Shown: in pieces, positions 1-8,750 of the stretch
Layout of the letters: each line of letters begins with the position of its first letter
Numbering within the stretch: position 1 is the first letter of the stretch
Origin: Staphylococcus pseudintermedius
GTDB taxonomy: Bacteria > Bacillota > Bacilli > Staphylococcales > Staphylococcaceae
Direction: 5' to 3'
Assembly (NCBI RefSeq): GCF_001792775.2
Contig: NZ_MLGE02000007.1
Coordinates: 1 to 64,000 of the forward strand
DNA length: 64,000 nucleotides
Notes under the pieces: model-generated
Seen by the model: only the letters and a program-made list of their open reading frames with translations
The model's database searches: none
Told to the model about the DNA's origin: nothing
Position numbers and translations under genes: made by a program

Positions 1-131
1 GTGCGAGTGTTTGCGTCCGACTTCCTTCAGATTCCACTTCGCAATGGACACCCTTGTCTTTCGCTAACAGTTCCTACTACCAAGCCTGTAACGGACTTTC
101 ACCGTCAAGATGTTACCCATGCCGGGCGCAC
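1..131 (-). mobile_element. Group II intron, 5' end (bacterial class C type), cut by window edge
   Basis: Read on the minus strand, this starts with GTGCGCCCGGCATGGGT and continues with motifs such as AAGGGTGTCC and GGAATCTGAAGGAAG. These match domain I of class C group II introns of the Bacillus halodurans B.h.I1 type. The 5' boundary is at base 131, where the GTGCG splice-site consensus follows the U-tract of a strong terminator. Insertion just behind a terminator stem is the known preference of class C introns. The reverse transcriptase/maturase and the 3' end lie outside the window, so whether the intron is intact cannot be judged. Confidence 0.85.
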
Positions 132-175
132 TAAAAAAGCGACAAAAAGCTTATGGTGTACGCTTTTTGTCGCTT
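132..175 (-). terminator. Intrinsic terminator, intron insertion site
   Basis: Arms at 137-150 and 162-175 form a perfect 14-bp stem around an 11-nt loop. Six U follow on the minus strand, then one A, then the first base of the group II intron. It is the first terminator behind sarR and probably ends that transcript. Confidence 0.85.
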
Positions 176-364
176 ATTCCCCATCTCTTTTTCACTATCT
201 TTAGTGCACTAAAGACCCCATCTAGATAGCGGTTTTCTTTGGATATGTCGCTGCTAGAAACAGATGATATGCCCTTCAATCCGAAACTACTTGCCGCTAA
301 TCCAATATTGTTCATTGTTTATTGCTCATTCATGCTACATGCTGTCAATCCGTCAATGATATGC

Positions 365-712
365 TTAAAGTAACGTTTCGATTTCGTTAAATAAACTCGC
401 AATTTTTTCGTATTGCTCTTTTGAAACTTCAATAATGACTGTTCTTTCATCTTGTTCATTACGCTTTTTAGTTAAGAAACCAAAGTCTTTAAGCTTTTGC
501 ATCGCTTTCGTAATGTAATATGGCTTAAACTTAGAAGATCTTATAATATCTTTCACGTTATAAGTTTCTTGTTGATGTTCCAAAATAAACGTTAAAATGA
601 ACAGTTCCTCGTAAGTTAAGCTATACTTTTTCTTAATTTCTGTGTAAATCCCTTTTGTCGTGAAGCTGATCGTCATTAATTCTTTCATATTTTTGATTTT
701 ATACTTTTCCAT
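365..712 (-). CDS. sarR: SarA-family transcriptional regulator, SarR-like
   Basis: A 115-residue single-domain winged-helix protein. Members of the family bind AT-rich DNA as dimers and tune virulence and cell-wall genes. The signature KKRNEQDERTVII is at about residues 82-94, and FKPYYITKAMQKLKD lies in the recognition-helix region. This resembles SarR more than SarA, which lacks the FKPYY form. The start is supported by GGGGG seven bases before ATG. Position next to an ssaA locus also fits sarR. The gene is monocistronic, with the terminator at 132-175 downstream. Confidence 0.85.
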   Translation of the reverse strand: MEKYKIKNMKELMTISFTTKGIYTEIKKKYSLTYEELFILTFILEHQQETYNVKDIIRSSKFKPYYITKAMQKLKDFGFLTKKRNEQDERTVIIEVSKEQYEKIASLFNEIETLL

Positions 713-1033
713 ACGCTTACCCCCTATAGATAAGTGCCAAGTTTAATAGGTTTCTTCTCTAATTTTTCTAATAACTATATTAACTCGGAAATTTAATATT
801 TTAATGTTTATATTTTAAACCGAATCCGTCTTTTTTTCAATTACTTTCTGTATACTGTTTCAGAAAAAAATTTTGTTATTATTTCTTTAGAAAAACAAGC
901 GATGGACTAAAATGCCTCAAATAAGGGAAAATAAAGATTATAAATAAATTATTTTTAAGCTTCGATTTTAATCGAACAACAATTGAGTTTTGTGCAAATG
1001 TCTTATTAACAATCAATAGTATTTCCTAGAAGA
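713..1033. other. AT-rich intergenic region upstream of sarR
   Basis: About 320 bases, extremely AT-rich, with no open frame that has a ribosome binding site. It should carry the sarR promoter on the minus strand, but I could not choose one convincing -35/-10 pair. Such AT-rich DNA is typical of SarA-family target and autoregulatory regions. Confidence 0.5.
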
Positions 1034-1076
1034 AATAAAAAAATAATAACCTACAAAGCGAAATACTTTGTAGGTT
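1034..1076 (-). terminator. Terminator of the LLM oxidoreductase-DoxX operon
   Basis: An 11-bp perfect stem (1048-1058 with 1066-1076) has a U-rich tail on the minus strand. It lies about 100 bases behind the DoxX-like stop codon. Confidence 0.75.
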
Positions 1077-1174
1077 AAATTATTAAATATTCATTTTTAA
1101 GTTATCGTCATCAATAATAGATTTTCAAACTAAAGAGCTAGTACAATAAACATCAAATGAATATGTTATTGTAA

Positions 1175-1528
1175 TTATTTTTTGTTAACTAAGTTGTCAA
1201 CTAAGCTTAACCCTGCTAAAGATGCCACGTCGATTGCGTGTTGTGCACCTTCTTTACCTTGACCTGCTTCAATGTGTTTGTAAATTGCACCTACTAATAC
1301 ACCAAGTGTTAACACTGAAGCAACTTGTGATAAACGTTTGTCAAAAATACTAATAGCGAAAAGACCAGCAGCAACAGCTTCAGTAATTCCAATCACTTTA
1401 ACCATACTTTCAGGTAAGTTGAACATTTTAAAAGCGTCCTTCATACCTTGGTCACCTTTCAATTTTGGTTGAGCTGCATCATATAATTGCTTTGCTACCT
1501 TTAAGTTTGTAACGTAACGTAAAATCAT
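1175..1528 (-). CDS. DoxX-like small membrane protein
   Basis: A 117-residue hydrophobic protein with about four membrane segments, of the DoxX/DoxD-like superfamily, whose members are often linked to quinone or thiol stress. The chosen ATG at 1528 has AGGAGG eight bases upstream. A longer frame starting at 1555 would include the Shine-Dalgarno in coding sequence and is not used. The AGGAGG overlaps the TAG stop of the upstream LLM oxidoreductase, so the two genes form a tight, probably translationally coupled operon. The substrate is unknown. Confidence 0.75.
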   Translation of the reverse strand: MILRYVTNLKVAKQLYDAAQPKLKGDQGMKDAFKMFNLPESMVKVIGITEAVAAGLFAISIFDKRLSQVASVLTLGVLVGAIYKHIEAGQGKEGAQHAIDVASLAGLSLVDNLVNKK

Positions 1529-1541
1529 TTCTAAATTCCTC

Positions 1542-2594
1542 CTATTTGTTTTCAAAATATGAATCGACGATAGGTTTTACCTTTTCCCCAAAAAGTCTAA
1601 TTGCATGCATTGTTCTTTCATGTGGCATAGAACCTAATGGTAAGTGTAACATAAATCGTGTAATACCTAATGCCTCGATGGTATCAATAATTTTTTGTGC
1701 GACTGTTTCTGGACTACCAACGTACATCGCACCATTTGGACCAATCTCTCTTTGGAAATGCTCATTAGAGAATGGTGGCCAACCTCTTTCTTTAGCCAAT
1801 ACATTATGATGTGCTTCTACACTAGGATAAAACTCACGTTGCGCTTGTTCATCCGTATCTGCAACGTAACCCCAAGAATGAGAAGCAACTTGAAGTGTGT
1901 CACCATTATGACCATTTGATTCAGCAACAGCTTTGTACATCGCAATATTACGTCTAAATCTTTTTGGGTCACCACCTATTATCGCATAAGTAATCGGTAA
2001 ACCTAAAGATCCTGCTTTTAATGATGACTCAGGTGTGCCGCCTGTTGCTAACCACACTGGTAATTCTTTTTGTACCGCACGTGGATATACACCACGTCCA
2101 TCAATATTTGGTGTCAATGCACCTTCCCAGTGTATAATCGTATTTTGATTAATTTTCAATAATAGCTCTAATTTTTCATCAAAAAGTTGTTCGTAGTTTT
2201 TAAGGTCGTAACCAAATAATGGGAAAGATTCAATAAATGAACCACGACCTGCCATAATTTCTGCACGTCCATCAGATAATGCATCAATTGTCGCAAATTG
2301 TTGATACACACGGATTGGATCATCTGATGATAAAACCGTTACTGCAGACGACAATTTAATGTTTTTAGTTACAGCCGCTGCTGCCGCAAGCACTGTTGTT
2401 GGGCTAGATACAGCGTAGTCAGGGCGGTGATGTTCCCCTAATCCATAGACGTCTAGGCCTACTTCATCTGCTAATTTAATTTCTTCAACAACATTACGAA
2501 TACGTTCTCCGTTTGAAATTGCTGGTAATACACCATTTTCTGTATGCATATCTTGGTTATCTGCAAAAGATGTTAATCCTAATTCAATTTTCAT
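1542..2594 (-). CDS. LLM-class flavin-dependent oxidoreductase
   Basis: A 350-residue luciferase-like monooxygenase fold (TIM barrel using FMNH2 or F420-type flavins). Typical family features are the N-terminal MKIELGLTSF strand, GLGEHHRPDYAVSSP near residues 50-65 and the AGRGSFIESFPLFGYD segment. This subgroup is annotated as LLM oxidoreductase in many staphylococci; the natural substrate is unknown. The start is the ATG at 2594 with AAAGGTGG seven bases upstream, not the TTG at 2612. First gene of an operon with DoxX. The promoter region holds two related palindromes (2718-2734 and 2763-2776). Confidence 0.85.
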   Translation of the reverse strand: MKIELGLTSFADNQDMHTENGVLPAISNGERIRNVVEEIKLADEVGLDVYGLGEHHRPDYAVSSPTTVLAAAAAVTKNIKLSSAVTVLSSDDPIRVYQQFATIDALSDGRAEIMAGRGSFIESFPLFGYDLKNYEQLFDEKLELLLKINQNTIIHWEGALTPNIDGRGVYPRAVQKELPVWLATGGTPESSLKAGSLGLPITYAIIGGDPKRFRRNIAMYKAVAESNGHNGDTLQVASHSWGYVADTDEQAQREFYPSVEAHHNVLAKERGWPPFSNEHFQREIGPNGAMYVGSPETVAQKIIDTIEALGITRFMLHLPLGSMPHERTMHAIRLFGEKVKPIVDSYFENK

Positions 2595-2717
2595 CTCAAC
2601 ACCACCTTTCAAGTATAAAAATTATACTAAGATTATATCCCTCTCTTATACGATTTGTCAATAAGAAAGATTCCGATTTCAATTTATAGCGTACCCGCCT
2701 TAAAATAACACATTTCT

Positions 2718-2734
2718 TCTATTATATGTATAGA
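2718..2734. promoter_or_regulatory. Operator-like imperfect palindrome upstream of LLM oxidoreductase
   Basis: TCTATTATATGTATAGA, a near relative of the perfect palindrome at 2763-2776. The two share the flanking TTC at the left and TAAA at the right. Their centres are about 43 bp apart, close to four helical turns. Confidence 0.45.
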
Positions 2735-2762
2735 TAAACAATCATGCTTTATTCTATTTTCT

Positions 2763-2776
2763 TCTATTATAATAGA
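2763..2776. promoter_or_regulatory. Perfect palindrome overlapping a -10 box
   Basis: TCTATTATAATAGA is a perfect 14-bp palindrome. On the minus strand it contains TATAAT (2771 to 2766), with TTGTGA as a possible -35 sixteen bases upstream. This is a plausible repressor site over the promoter of the LLM oxidoreductase-DoxX operon. The regulator is not identified. Confidence 0.5.
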
Positions 2777-3298
2777 TAAAAAGACGTTCACAAACTTTCA
2801 ATTAAATCTATTTCTTCATTAATAAAAATACATTCAAGTGATGTTTTAGCTTTGAGGCAAAATAAAGGTGACATTCATCTATACTTTACCCACATATGCA
2901 GTTAAAGATGCATAAATATGCCCAATTCAATGCCTTATGTATATTTTCTCTTTTGTTTTCATAACACAAAAACTGCTTAAAAATCTGCGGCGAAATGTTT
3001 CTGTAACTATATTACAATTATGTAACAAAATATTTTAAAATACTTTCAAAAGTTTTCTTTTTTGTCTAAAAACCCCTTAACAAAGCGCTTTATAACCCAC
3101 GCTAATATTACATCAAATTCCATCAAAATGATTAAACATTACAAAACAAAGAAGTACTACACAAGCGATTTTTTTTCTGATACAGTATATATCGTTATTA
3201 AACCACAACAGTTGGTTTATACTTATACAGAAAATCAAATCACACTTTAGTGAATTACTTTATAATCTTGAACAAATTATCTAGGAGGATTTTTTACA
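2777..3298. other. Long intergenic region upstream of ssaA
   Basis: About 520 bases between the divergent LLM operon and ssaA. It holds the WalR-type site at 3011-3027 and otherwise AT-rich sequence. A 62-codon frame at 3062-3250 has no ribosome binding site and looks accidental. Confidence 0.5.
3011..3027 (-). promoter_or_regulatory. WalR (YycF) binding-site candidate for ssaA
   Basis: Minus strand TGTTAC-ATAAT-TGTAAT matches the WalR consensus TGTWAH-N5-TGTWAH at every fixed position. It lies 272 bases before the ssaA start. SsaA-type CHAP proteins are known WalKR targets in S. aureus. Confidence 0.6.
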
Positions 3299-4027
3299 AT
3301 GAAAAAATTAATCGCTACAACTTCAATCGCTACAGCAGGAGTTGCTGCTTTAACATTAGCTCATGGTCACGATGCACAAGCAGCAGAATACAACGGTGGA
3401 TATAACCCACAAGACCCAACGTCTTATAGCTATTCTTACACAATCGACAATCAAGGAAACTACCACTTCACATGGGAAGGTAACTGGTCACCAGAGCGCT
3501 TTAACGGTGGTAACGCATCAGCTTCTTACTACACTGGTTACGATGCAACAGCAGGTTCTTCATACACGCAACCAACACGTACTTACAGCGCACCATCATA
3601 CACAACACAAACGACAAGCACGTCTAGCTCATACAGTTCACGTGATTACGCATCATCTTATACAACAACTACAACGTCTACACGTTCAGTATCAAGAGGT
3701 GGATCAAGTGCGAACCTATACACTGTAGGACAATGTACTTATTATGTATTTGATCGTGTAGGTGGTACAATCGGTTCAACTTGGGGTAACGCAAGTAACT
3801 GGGCAAGCGCAGCAGCTGCAGCAGGCTACACTGTAAACAACCGCCCATCAGCAGGCGCGATTTTACAAACAACTCAAGGTGCTTTCGGTCACGTAGCATA
3901 CGTTGAAAGCGTTGGTTCTGATGGTTCTATTCGCGTATCAGAAATGAACTACGGTTACGGTCCTGGTGTTGTAACAAGCCGTACAATCTCAGCTAGCCAA
4001 GCAGCATCTTACAACTACATTCACTAA
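3299..4027 (+). CDS. ssaA: Secreted CHAP-domain amidase/endopeptidase, SsaA type
   Basis: A 242-residue secretory antigen SsaA-like protein that probably cleaves peptidoglycan cross-bridges or stem peptides outside the cell. There is a signal peptide (residues 1-28, ending AQA) and a Tyr/Ser/Thr-rich low-complexity linker at about 30-135. The C-terminal CHAP domain carries catalytic Cys146 (GQCTYYV) and His198 (GHVAYVES). RBS is AGGAGG before ATG. It is a paralogue of the gene at 8109-8687; both end in SYNYIH and have upstream WalR-type motifs. Monocistronic, followed by a terminator. Confidence 0.9.
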   Translation: MKKLIATTSIATAGVAALTLAHGHDAQAAEYNGGYNPQDPTSYSYSYTIDNQGNYHFTWEGNWSPERFNGGNASASYYTGYDATAGSSYTQPTRTYSAPSYTTQTTSTSSSYSSRDYASSYTTTTTSTRSVSRGGSSANLYTVGQCTYYVFDRVGGTIGSTWGNASNWASAAAAAGYTVNNRPSAGAILQTTQGAFGHVAYVESVGSDGSIRVSEMNYGYGPGVVTSRTISASQAASYNYIH

Positions 4028-4047
4028 CATGAATCTTTCATATATTA

Positions 4048-4085
4048 AACCCTCCGCATTTTGATATGCAGAGGGTTCTTTTTTG
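4048..4085 (+). terminator. Terminator of ssaA
   Basis: Arms AACCCTCCGCAT (4048-4059) and ATGCAGAGGGTT (4066-4077) pair with one mismatch and are followed by a T-run. Confidence 0.85.
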
Positions 4086-4190
4086 TGTATTTTTAAGTTG
4101 AATCACATACTTCTCTTTTACAATCTCACAAGTTGAAAATCGCTACGCTCGCCATACATGCCAACTCATCACTTTAAACCACTTCATGCT

Positions 4191-4667
4191 TTACAACCAA
4201 TAAGCAATCGTTACCCAATAACCAAATGCAAAGAAATAGAGTAATGGGAAGTTTTCCATGTTTTTAGTTTTCAGTTGCTTAATGACGACGTGTACACCTA
4301 TCCCTACAAACACTGCTGTCAAAATCAAGCGTATGACGAGCATCATCGTTATGGCATCAGAAACCAACAGGCTTGGGCCACTTGTGGCAAAAATAACAAG
4401 TGTGAACAATACAATCATCACTGTATAAACGATAGTATCTATAGAGCGATAAAGATGTGAATAAGTCCAAACCACAATGAAACCAAAAACTGTGACAAGT
4501 GCAATTTCATGGATTCGCTCATATAAATGAAGGGCATCAGTCTGATACAGTACAATCGCTACAAAATACAGTAACAGGCTGATAGCCCATAATATTACAG
4601 AAGGACTTTTAAGTTGTTTTTCATCGTGATTGATGTATCGGTGAATCCCAAACCATAATAGAATCAT
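4191..4667 (-). CDS. Uncharacterised polytopic membrane protein; start codon uncertain
   Basis: From the first ATG, 158 residues with about five hydrophobic segments; no family recognised. The ATG at 4667 has no Shine-Dalgarno. In the same frame, AGAGGTG sits at proper spacing before an ATC codon at 4694-4692. Reading from there adds nine residues (xLYLIVLVA) that complete the first membrane helix. Either initiation uses ATC or an original ATG has been changed to ATC. Monocistronic on the minus strand. Function unknown. Confidence 0.65.
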   Translation of the reverse strand: MILLWFGIHRYINHDEKQLKSPSVILWAISLLLYFVAIVLYQTDALHLYERIHEIALVTVFGFIVVWTYSHLYRSIDTIVYTVMIVLFTLVIFATSGPSLLVSDAITMMLVIRLILTAVFVGIGVHVVIKQLKTKNMENFPLLYFFAFGYWVTIAYWL

Positions 4668-4863
4668 CGCTACTAGAACTATTAAGTATAAGATGGAATC
4701 ACCTCTTCATGTTTATACTATAACCGTTTTCTATCTAGCTAAAACATATATGATTCAATTATTTAAAATTTTCTTTTTATTTTGATACCCATATCCCCTT
4801 TTACGATAAGACTTTGCAATCACTTCATTTCTCACTCCTATCGTACTGATTTATTTAACTTAT

Positions 4864-4918
4864 AAAAAAAGCATATACCTAAAATCAGTTGTTTTTGATT
4901 TCAGAATATATACTTTTA
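4864..4918 (-). terminator. Terminator of the opine-dehydrogenase-like/NhaC operon
   Basis: A long imperfect hairpin pairs AAAAGTATATA-type sequence with TATATGCTTTT, with an inner stem of AAATCA and TGATTT. Seven U follow on the minus strand. It lies just behind the NhaC stop codon. Confidence 0.7.
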
Positions 4919-4938
4919 ATCATGCGTCGTTATCCTTT

Positions 4939-6336
4939 TTATAATGAAGCAGATGCTTTCTTTTTAATGCCGATGCCGGTAAAGCCATAGAACAATGCGA
5001 AAAGTACGCAAAGATAACATGGTACAGCCCAAATGAAAAATTGACCGACACCGACACCCAGTTGTTGCGTATAATAAATGCCTGAGGTCCCCCATGGAAT
5101 GAGTGGGATAATCATCGTACCAGAGTCTTCTAATGTTCGCGATAAATTCACCCGATCCAGGTCCATTTTGTCATACATTTGCATGAGTAAGACGCCGACC
5201 ATAATAATCACAACTGACGCCACCCCTGCAGCGAGCACCATCATTAAACTTCCGATAACCGTCACGAGAATGAGCTGACCGCGTGAATTAATATTTTTAG
5301 AAATGCTATGCAAAATTACGTCTAAACAGCCCGCTTTTTCGACAATTCCTGCGAAAGCATAGCCACAAAAAATCGTCACTAATACTTGCGTCATACTCAT
5401 CATGCCACCTTGCTCAATCAATGACAACGCTTTTTGAGACAAGCCTTCTTGACCAAGTAACATTTTTGGTGTAAAACCACTAAATGTCGCAATGAAGCCA
5501 TTTTTAAGTTGAAATCCGTTGTTTAACCAACCAACGAAAATGGCTACGACACTTGAAATGAGCATCGATGGTACAGTTGAAATTTTAGCTAAGAGACACA
5601 CGACAATGACAATTAACGGAAGCCAAATGAAATAGTTAATATCGTACATTGTAGCAATGTCTTTTAACAATGCGTCAATTTGCTCTGTATTCGTCTGAAC
5701 TGAAAATCTTCTTGATGCGATATGCCAAACGATGAGGCCAATCATAGATGCCGGTACAGTCGTCCAAATCATATGTTTAATATGGCTGAAAATGTTCACA
5801 CGTGTCACTAATGATGCCAAATTGGTCGTATCCGATAATGGTGACATTTTATCTCCAAATACTGCACCTGAAATAATTGCACCGGCTGCCATGCCTGCTG
5901 GAATATCCATATGTAAGCCGATTGCCATTAAAGCTATACCTGCAGTGGATGCTGACCCCCATGCCGTCCCTGTTGCTACTGAAGTGATGGCTGAAATGAG
6001 AAATGCCGAAATGAGAAAGTAACTCGGACTTAAAAATTTCAAACCATAATAAATCAGTGCAGGTACAGTGCCTGAATACATCCACGAACCAACGATCATA
6101 CCGACTGTCAAAATAATGAATATCGCAGGCATCGCTGTCGCTAAACGATCCGTAATCCCTTCTTCTAAATCTTTCCAACGTAAGCCGACACGCCATGCAA
6201 TCCATGACGCATACGCTGCTGAGATAATTAATAAAGGTTGTACAGGTATTTCAAAAAAGATAAAGCCTACACAAACCACAATCATCATCACGAAAATGGT
6301 TGACAGTGACTCTAATAAAGTAGGTTTTCTTTTCAT
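4939..6336 (-). CDS. NhaC-family Na+/H+ antiporter
   Basis: A 465-residue, about 11-12-helix carrier of the NhaC (ion transporter) superfamily, expected to exchange Na+ or an organic substrate for H+ at the cell membrane. Family signatures are the Gly/Ser-rich GTAWGSASTAG segment and GDKMSPLSDTTNLAS, both in discontinuous transport helices. The start is the ATG at 6336 behind GGGGAG; the GTG at 6345 is too close to that RBS. It lies 25 bases behind the opine-dehydrogenase-like gene, so the two form an operon. Some NhaC homologues exchange metabolites such as malate/lactate, so the link to an opine-type enzyme may be meaningful. Confidence 0.85.
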   Translation of the reverse strand: MKRKPTLLESLSTIFVMMIVVCVGFIFFEIPVQPLLIISAAYASWIAWRVGLRWKDLEEGITDRLATAMPAIFIILTVGMIVGSWMYSGTVPALIYYGLKFLSPSYFLISAFLISAITSVATGTAWGSASTAGIALMAIGLHMDIPAGMAAGAIISGAVFGDKMSPLSDTTNLASLVTRVNIFSHIKHMIWTTVPASMIGLIVWHIASRRFSVQTNTEQIDALLKDIATMYDINYFIWLPLIVIVVCLLAKISTVPSMLISSVVAIFVGWLNNGFQLKNGFIATFSGFTPKMLLGQEGLSQKALSLIEQGGMMSMTQVLVTIFCGYAFAGIVEKAGCLDVILHSISKNINSRGQLILVTVIGSLMMVLAAGVASVVIIMVGVLLMQMYDKMDLDRVNLSRTLEDSGTMIIPLIPWGTSGIYYTQQLGVGVGQFFIWAVPCYLCVLFALFYGFTGIGIKKKASASL

Positions 6337-6361
6337 ACACAACACACTCCCCTTTGTATTT

Positions 6362-7438
6362 TTAGTAAGAAGCTAACCCTACATTTTCTCTTCCTAAGTA
6401 TTCAATTGTTAAGCCCTCATTGAAGAAATCACGCTCTAAAATTGTTGACGCTATTACAATAATCGCATCAATATTCGGTGTAGGCACCCCTATTTCCCTA
6501 CCTAAGCTCGACCATAAGACGAGGCCATAAGCGATATCTTCAGTTAAATAACGGTTGTTTACTTTATTCGGCCCTGGAATTCGTGAAAAGACCGGGCTAT
6601 GATTGAACAGTTTGTTGAGTGGTTCATCTTCCATCTCACGCTCTAAATAACCACGTGCAATACGGGCTTCTTTCGCCGTTTCCAATTCAAAACCTAACTT
6701 ACGTCCTAACGTTAAACGCTCGACTTCGACTGCATGTAACAAGCGCACCGTATGATTTGTAATTCCTTCTTTATAAAGCGCAAAATCTCCACTGTAATCA
6801 ATACGTCCCACATTCAATAACGTTGGTCCAGGATGTACTTCTGGATTACCGTTTTCTAAGTTTGTACGCCATAAACTTTCTTCTTTAACAATATATGGAT
6901 AGAGCGATTCCACTTTTTTAAAGGTTTTTGTTAAATCCTTTTCATTTAATGTAGAGAAATAAACTTTTCGTACATTTAATGATAAATCGACTGAAGCTGT
7001 TTCAAAGTTGACGCGTGTCCCATACGTTAATGTGTTCGCTTCTGCAAAGATGGGACGTGTCTCTATTTTGTATTCTTCTAAAACTTTAATAAAACGTGCT
7101 GACCCCATTGCTGCTGCCATATTAAAGAAAATAATTTGATCATTATTAATATGCGATGACATTAATTCCGCATAATATTCGATAAATGACGAAGGGATAC
7201 ATAACATAACAATTTCAGCACCCTCTAAGACATAGCCCATGTCGTCACTAATATTTGTGAACGGTACAAAACTTTCTGTGCCCTCATTATTAAAATTAAA
7301 ACCACCTTGTTCAATGGCATAATCAAATTTACTGATGGATTGGTTACGACAATACAGTTTGACGTGATGCCCTTGATTCATCATATCAACCGCTGCTGTC
7401 ACTGCCCCGTTACCTGATCCTACAATTGCTATTTTCAT
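6362..7438 (-). CDS. NAD(P)-dependent opine (octopine/nopaline-type) dehydrogenase family protein
   Basis: A 358-residue protein with an N-terminal Rossmann fold (GSGNGAVTAA, residues 7-16) and a C-terminal all-helical octopine dehydrogenase-like domain, with NGNPEVHPGPTLLNVG holding the conserved His. Family members reductively condense an amino acid with a keto acid. This is not obviously the staphylopine enzyme CntM: no nicotianamine-like synthase or cnt transport gene is nearby. RBS is AAGGG before ATG. First gene of an operon with the NhaC carrier. The substrate is unknown. Confidence 0.8.
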   Translation of the reverse strand: MKIAIVGSGNGAVTAAVDMMNQGHHVKLYCRNQSISKFDYAIEQGGFNFNNEGTESFVPFTNISDDMGYVLEGAEIVMLCIPSSFIEYYAELMSSHINNDQIIFFNMAAAMGSARFIKVLEEYKIETRPIFAEANTLTYGTRVNFETASVDLSLNVRKVYFSTLNEKDLTKTFKKVESLYPYIVKEESLWRTNLENGNPEVHPGPTLLNVGRIDYSGDFALYKEGITNHTVRLLHAVEVERLTLGRKLGFELETAKEARIARGYLEREMEDEPLNKLFNHSPVFSRIPGPNKVNNRYLTEDIAYGLVLWSSLGREIGVPTPNIDAIIVIASTILERDFFNEGLTIEYLGRENVGLASY

Positions 7439-8108
7439 TTATTTACCCTTCTTTCTGTTTTTTTCTGTTTGATGTCGTGTCATCGAATTGTGACTCAACA
7501 TGAATCGTAACAGAACGATTATCAAAAGAAAACAATTTTTTGAATATCGTTGCATTCTCATCGCGTTGTTGCTTAGTTATACCCTTTATGCGCACAATTA
7601 TGTTGCTGATTTTTTTATTTTAGTGCTACACATATTGATAGACTGCTCGTTGCCCATCCTCATAGCCTGCTTCCCATGTAGCATTTACTTTAATCGAACT
7701 TTTTCAACACCTTCAATTAACTCTTGATATAAAACAATTCATTTTTGTACGTTTCGTTTTAGTTCATTTTTTCCAATTAATGACGTTGCATTTTTAAAGT
7801 CTAAAACAAATTAAGTCATTGCTCTAAATATTACATTCACTGTAACATCTTGAATGATAAAAGGTTTAAAAACAAAACTAAATAGCGCGTTAAATCTACA
7901 TTTGATAAGGAAAAGTGTCGCTGTCATGAGATTACATCGTATCCCATTCGAGTTTTAATTCAATTACAAAACTGTAACATTCCACACAGACGGCTCAATT
8001 TTTGATAAAGTTCATATTGTCGTTAAAAGAACGATTCAATTAAACAAACCAACTTTTACAATTCTCAAATTAAAATAAACAATCAAAAACTTTAGGAGGA
8101 CTTTTATT
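7439..8108. other. Intergenic region upstream of the second CHAP gene
   Basis: About 670 bases between divergent genes. It contains the WalR-type site at 7963-7979. A weaker relative near 7830 has two TGTWAH-type half sites six rather than five bases apart. A 75-codon frame at 7500-7727 has no RBS and is not called. Confidence 0.5.
7963..7979 (-). promoter_or_regulatory. WalR (YycF) binding-site candidate for the second CHAP gene
   Basis: Minus strand TGTTAC-AGTTT-TGTAAT is a full match to TGTWAH-N5-TGTWAH, 130 bases before the start codon. A possible promoter (TTGATA followed by an AT-rich -10) lies just downstream. Confidence 0.65.
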
Positions 8109-8687
8109 ATGTTAAAAAAATTCGCTACTACAACTACATTAACTGCTGGATTAGGTGCTGCCGCTGCGGTGGGCTTACAACACGATAACGCTGACGCTGC
8201 TGAAGGTAATTACAGCTATTCATACAGCTACAACTACGGTTACAACACAAATGCACAAGGTAACACAAACTACAACTACAATGCAAACAGCAACCAAACA
8301 TACACATACGGTCAAAATACAACAAGCATATCTACTTCAACACAATCAACTGGCGTAACAAGTGCTGGAAACTTATATACACCTGGTCAATGTACTTGGT
8401 ATGTGTATGACAAAGTTGGTGGTGAAATTGGTTCAACTTGGGGTAACGCAAACAACTGGGCAAGCTCAGCATCAGCTGCAGGTTTCACTGTAGACAACAA
8501 TCCTGAAGAAGGTTCAATCTTACAATCAAATGCAGGTCCTATGGGGCACGTAGCATACGTTGAATCTGTCAATGAAGATGGTTCAATTACAGTATCAGAA
8601 ATGAACTATGACGGCGGTCCATTCAACATAAGTACACGTACAATCTCTGCATCTGAAGCTAGTTCATACAACTACATTCACGTATAG
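8109..8687 (+). CDS. Secreted CHAP-domain protein, SsaA paralogue
   Basis: A 192-residue secreted protein with a signal peptide (residues 1-30, ADA-type cleavage), a short Tyr/Asn/Ser-rich linker (33-85) and a CHAP domain with Cys95 (GQCTWYV) and His147 (GHVAYVES). It likely hydrolyses peptidoglycan amide bonds. It is a shorter paralogue of the protein at 3299-4027, sharing [12 protein letters not shown] and the SYNYIH end. RBS AGGAGG. Monocistronic, with its own terminator. Confidence 0.88.
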   Translation: MLKKFATTTTLTAGLGAAAAVGLQHDNADAAEGNYSYSYSYNYGYNTNAQGNTNYNYNANSNQTYTYGQNTTSISTSTQSTGVTSAGNLYTPGQCTWYVYDKVGGEIGSTWGNANNWASSASAAGFTVDNNPEEGSILQSNAGPMGHVAYVESVNEDGSITVSEMNYDGGPFNISTRTISASEASSYNYIHV

Positions 8688-8714
8688 GATGACATGAATC
8701 ATTAAATTTAAAAT

Positions 8715-8750
8715 AACCATTGTTGTTACAGCATACAGCAATGGTTTTTT
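8715..8750 (+). terminator. Terminator of second CHAP gene
   Basis: AACCATTGTTGT pairs with ACAGCAATGGTT and is followed by a T-run. Confidence 0.85.

Noticed and set aside
151..315. 54-codon frame on the minus strand between sarR and the intron
   Set aside because: No ribosome binding site, and its last codons run into the terminator stem and loop. More likely accidental.
3062..3250. 62-codon frame before ssaA
   Set aside because: No RBS, skewed composition of the promoter region, no similarity recognised.
7500..7727. 75-codon frame downstream of the opine-dehydrogenase-like promoter
   Set aside because: Starts in the promoter region, no RBS; amino acid composition looks random.
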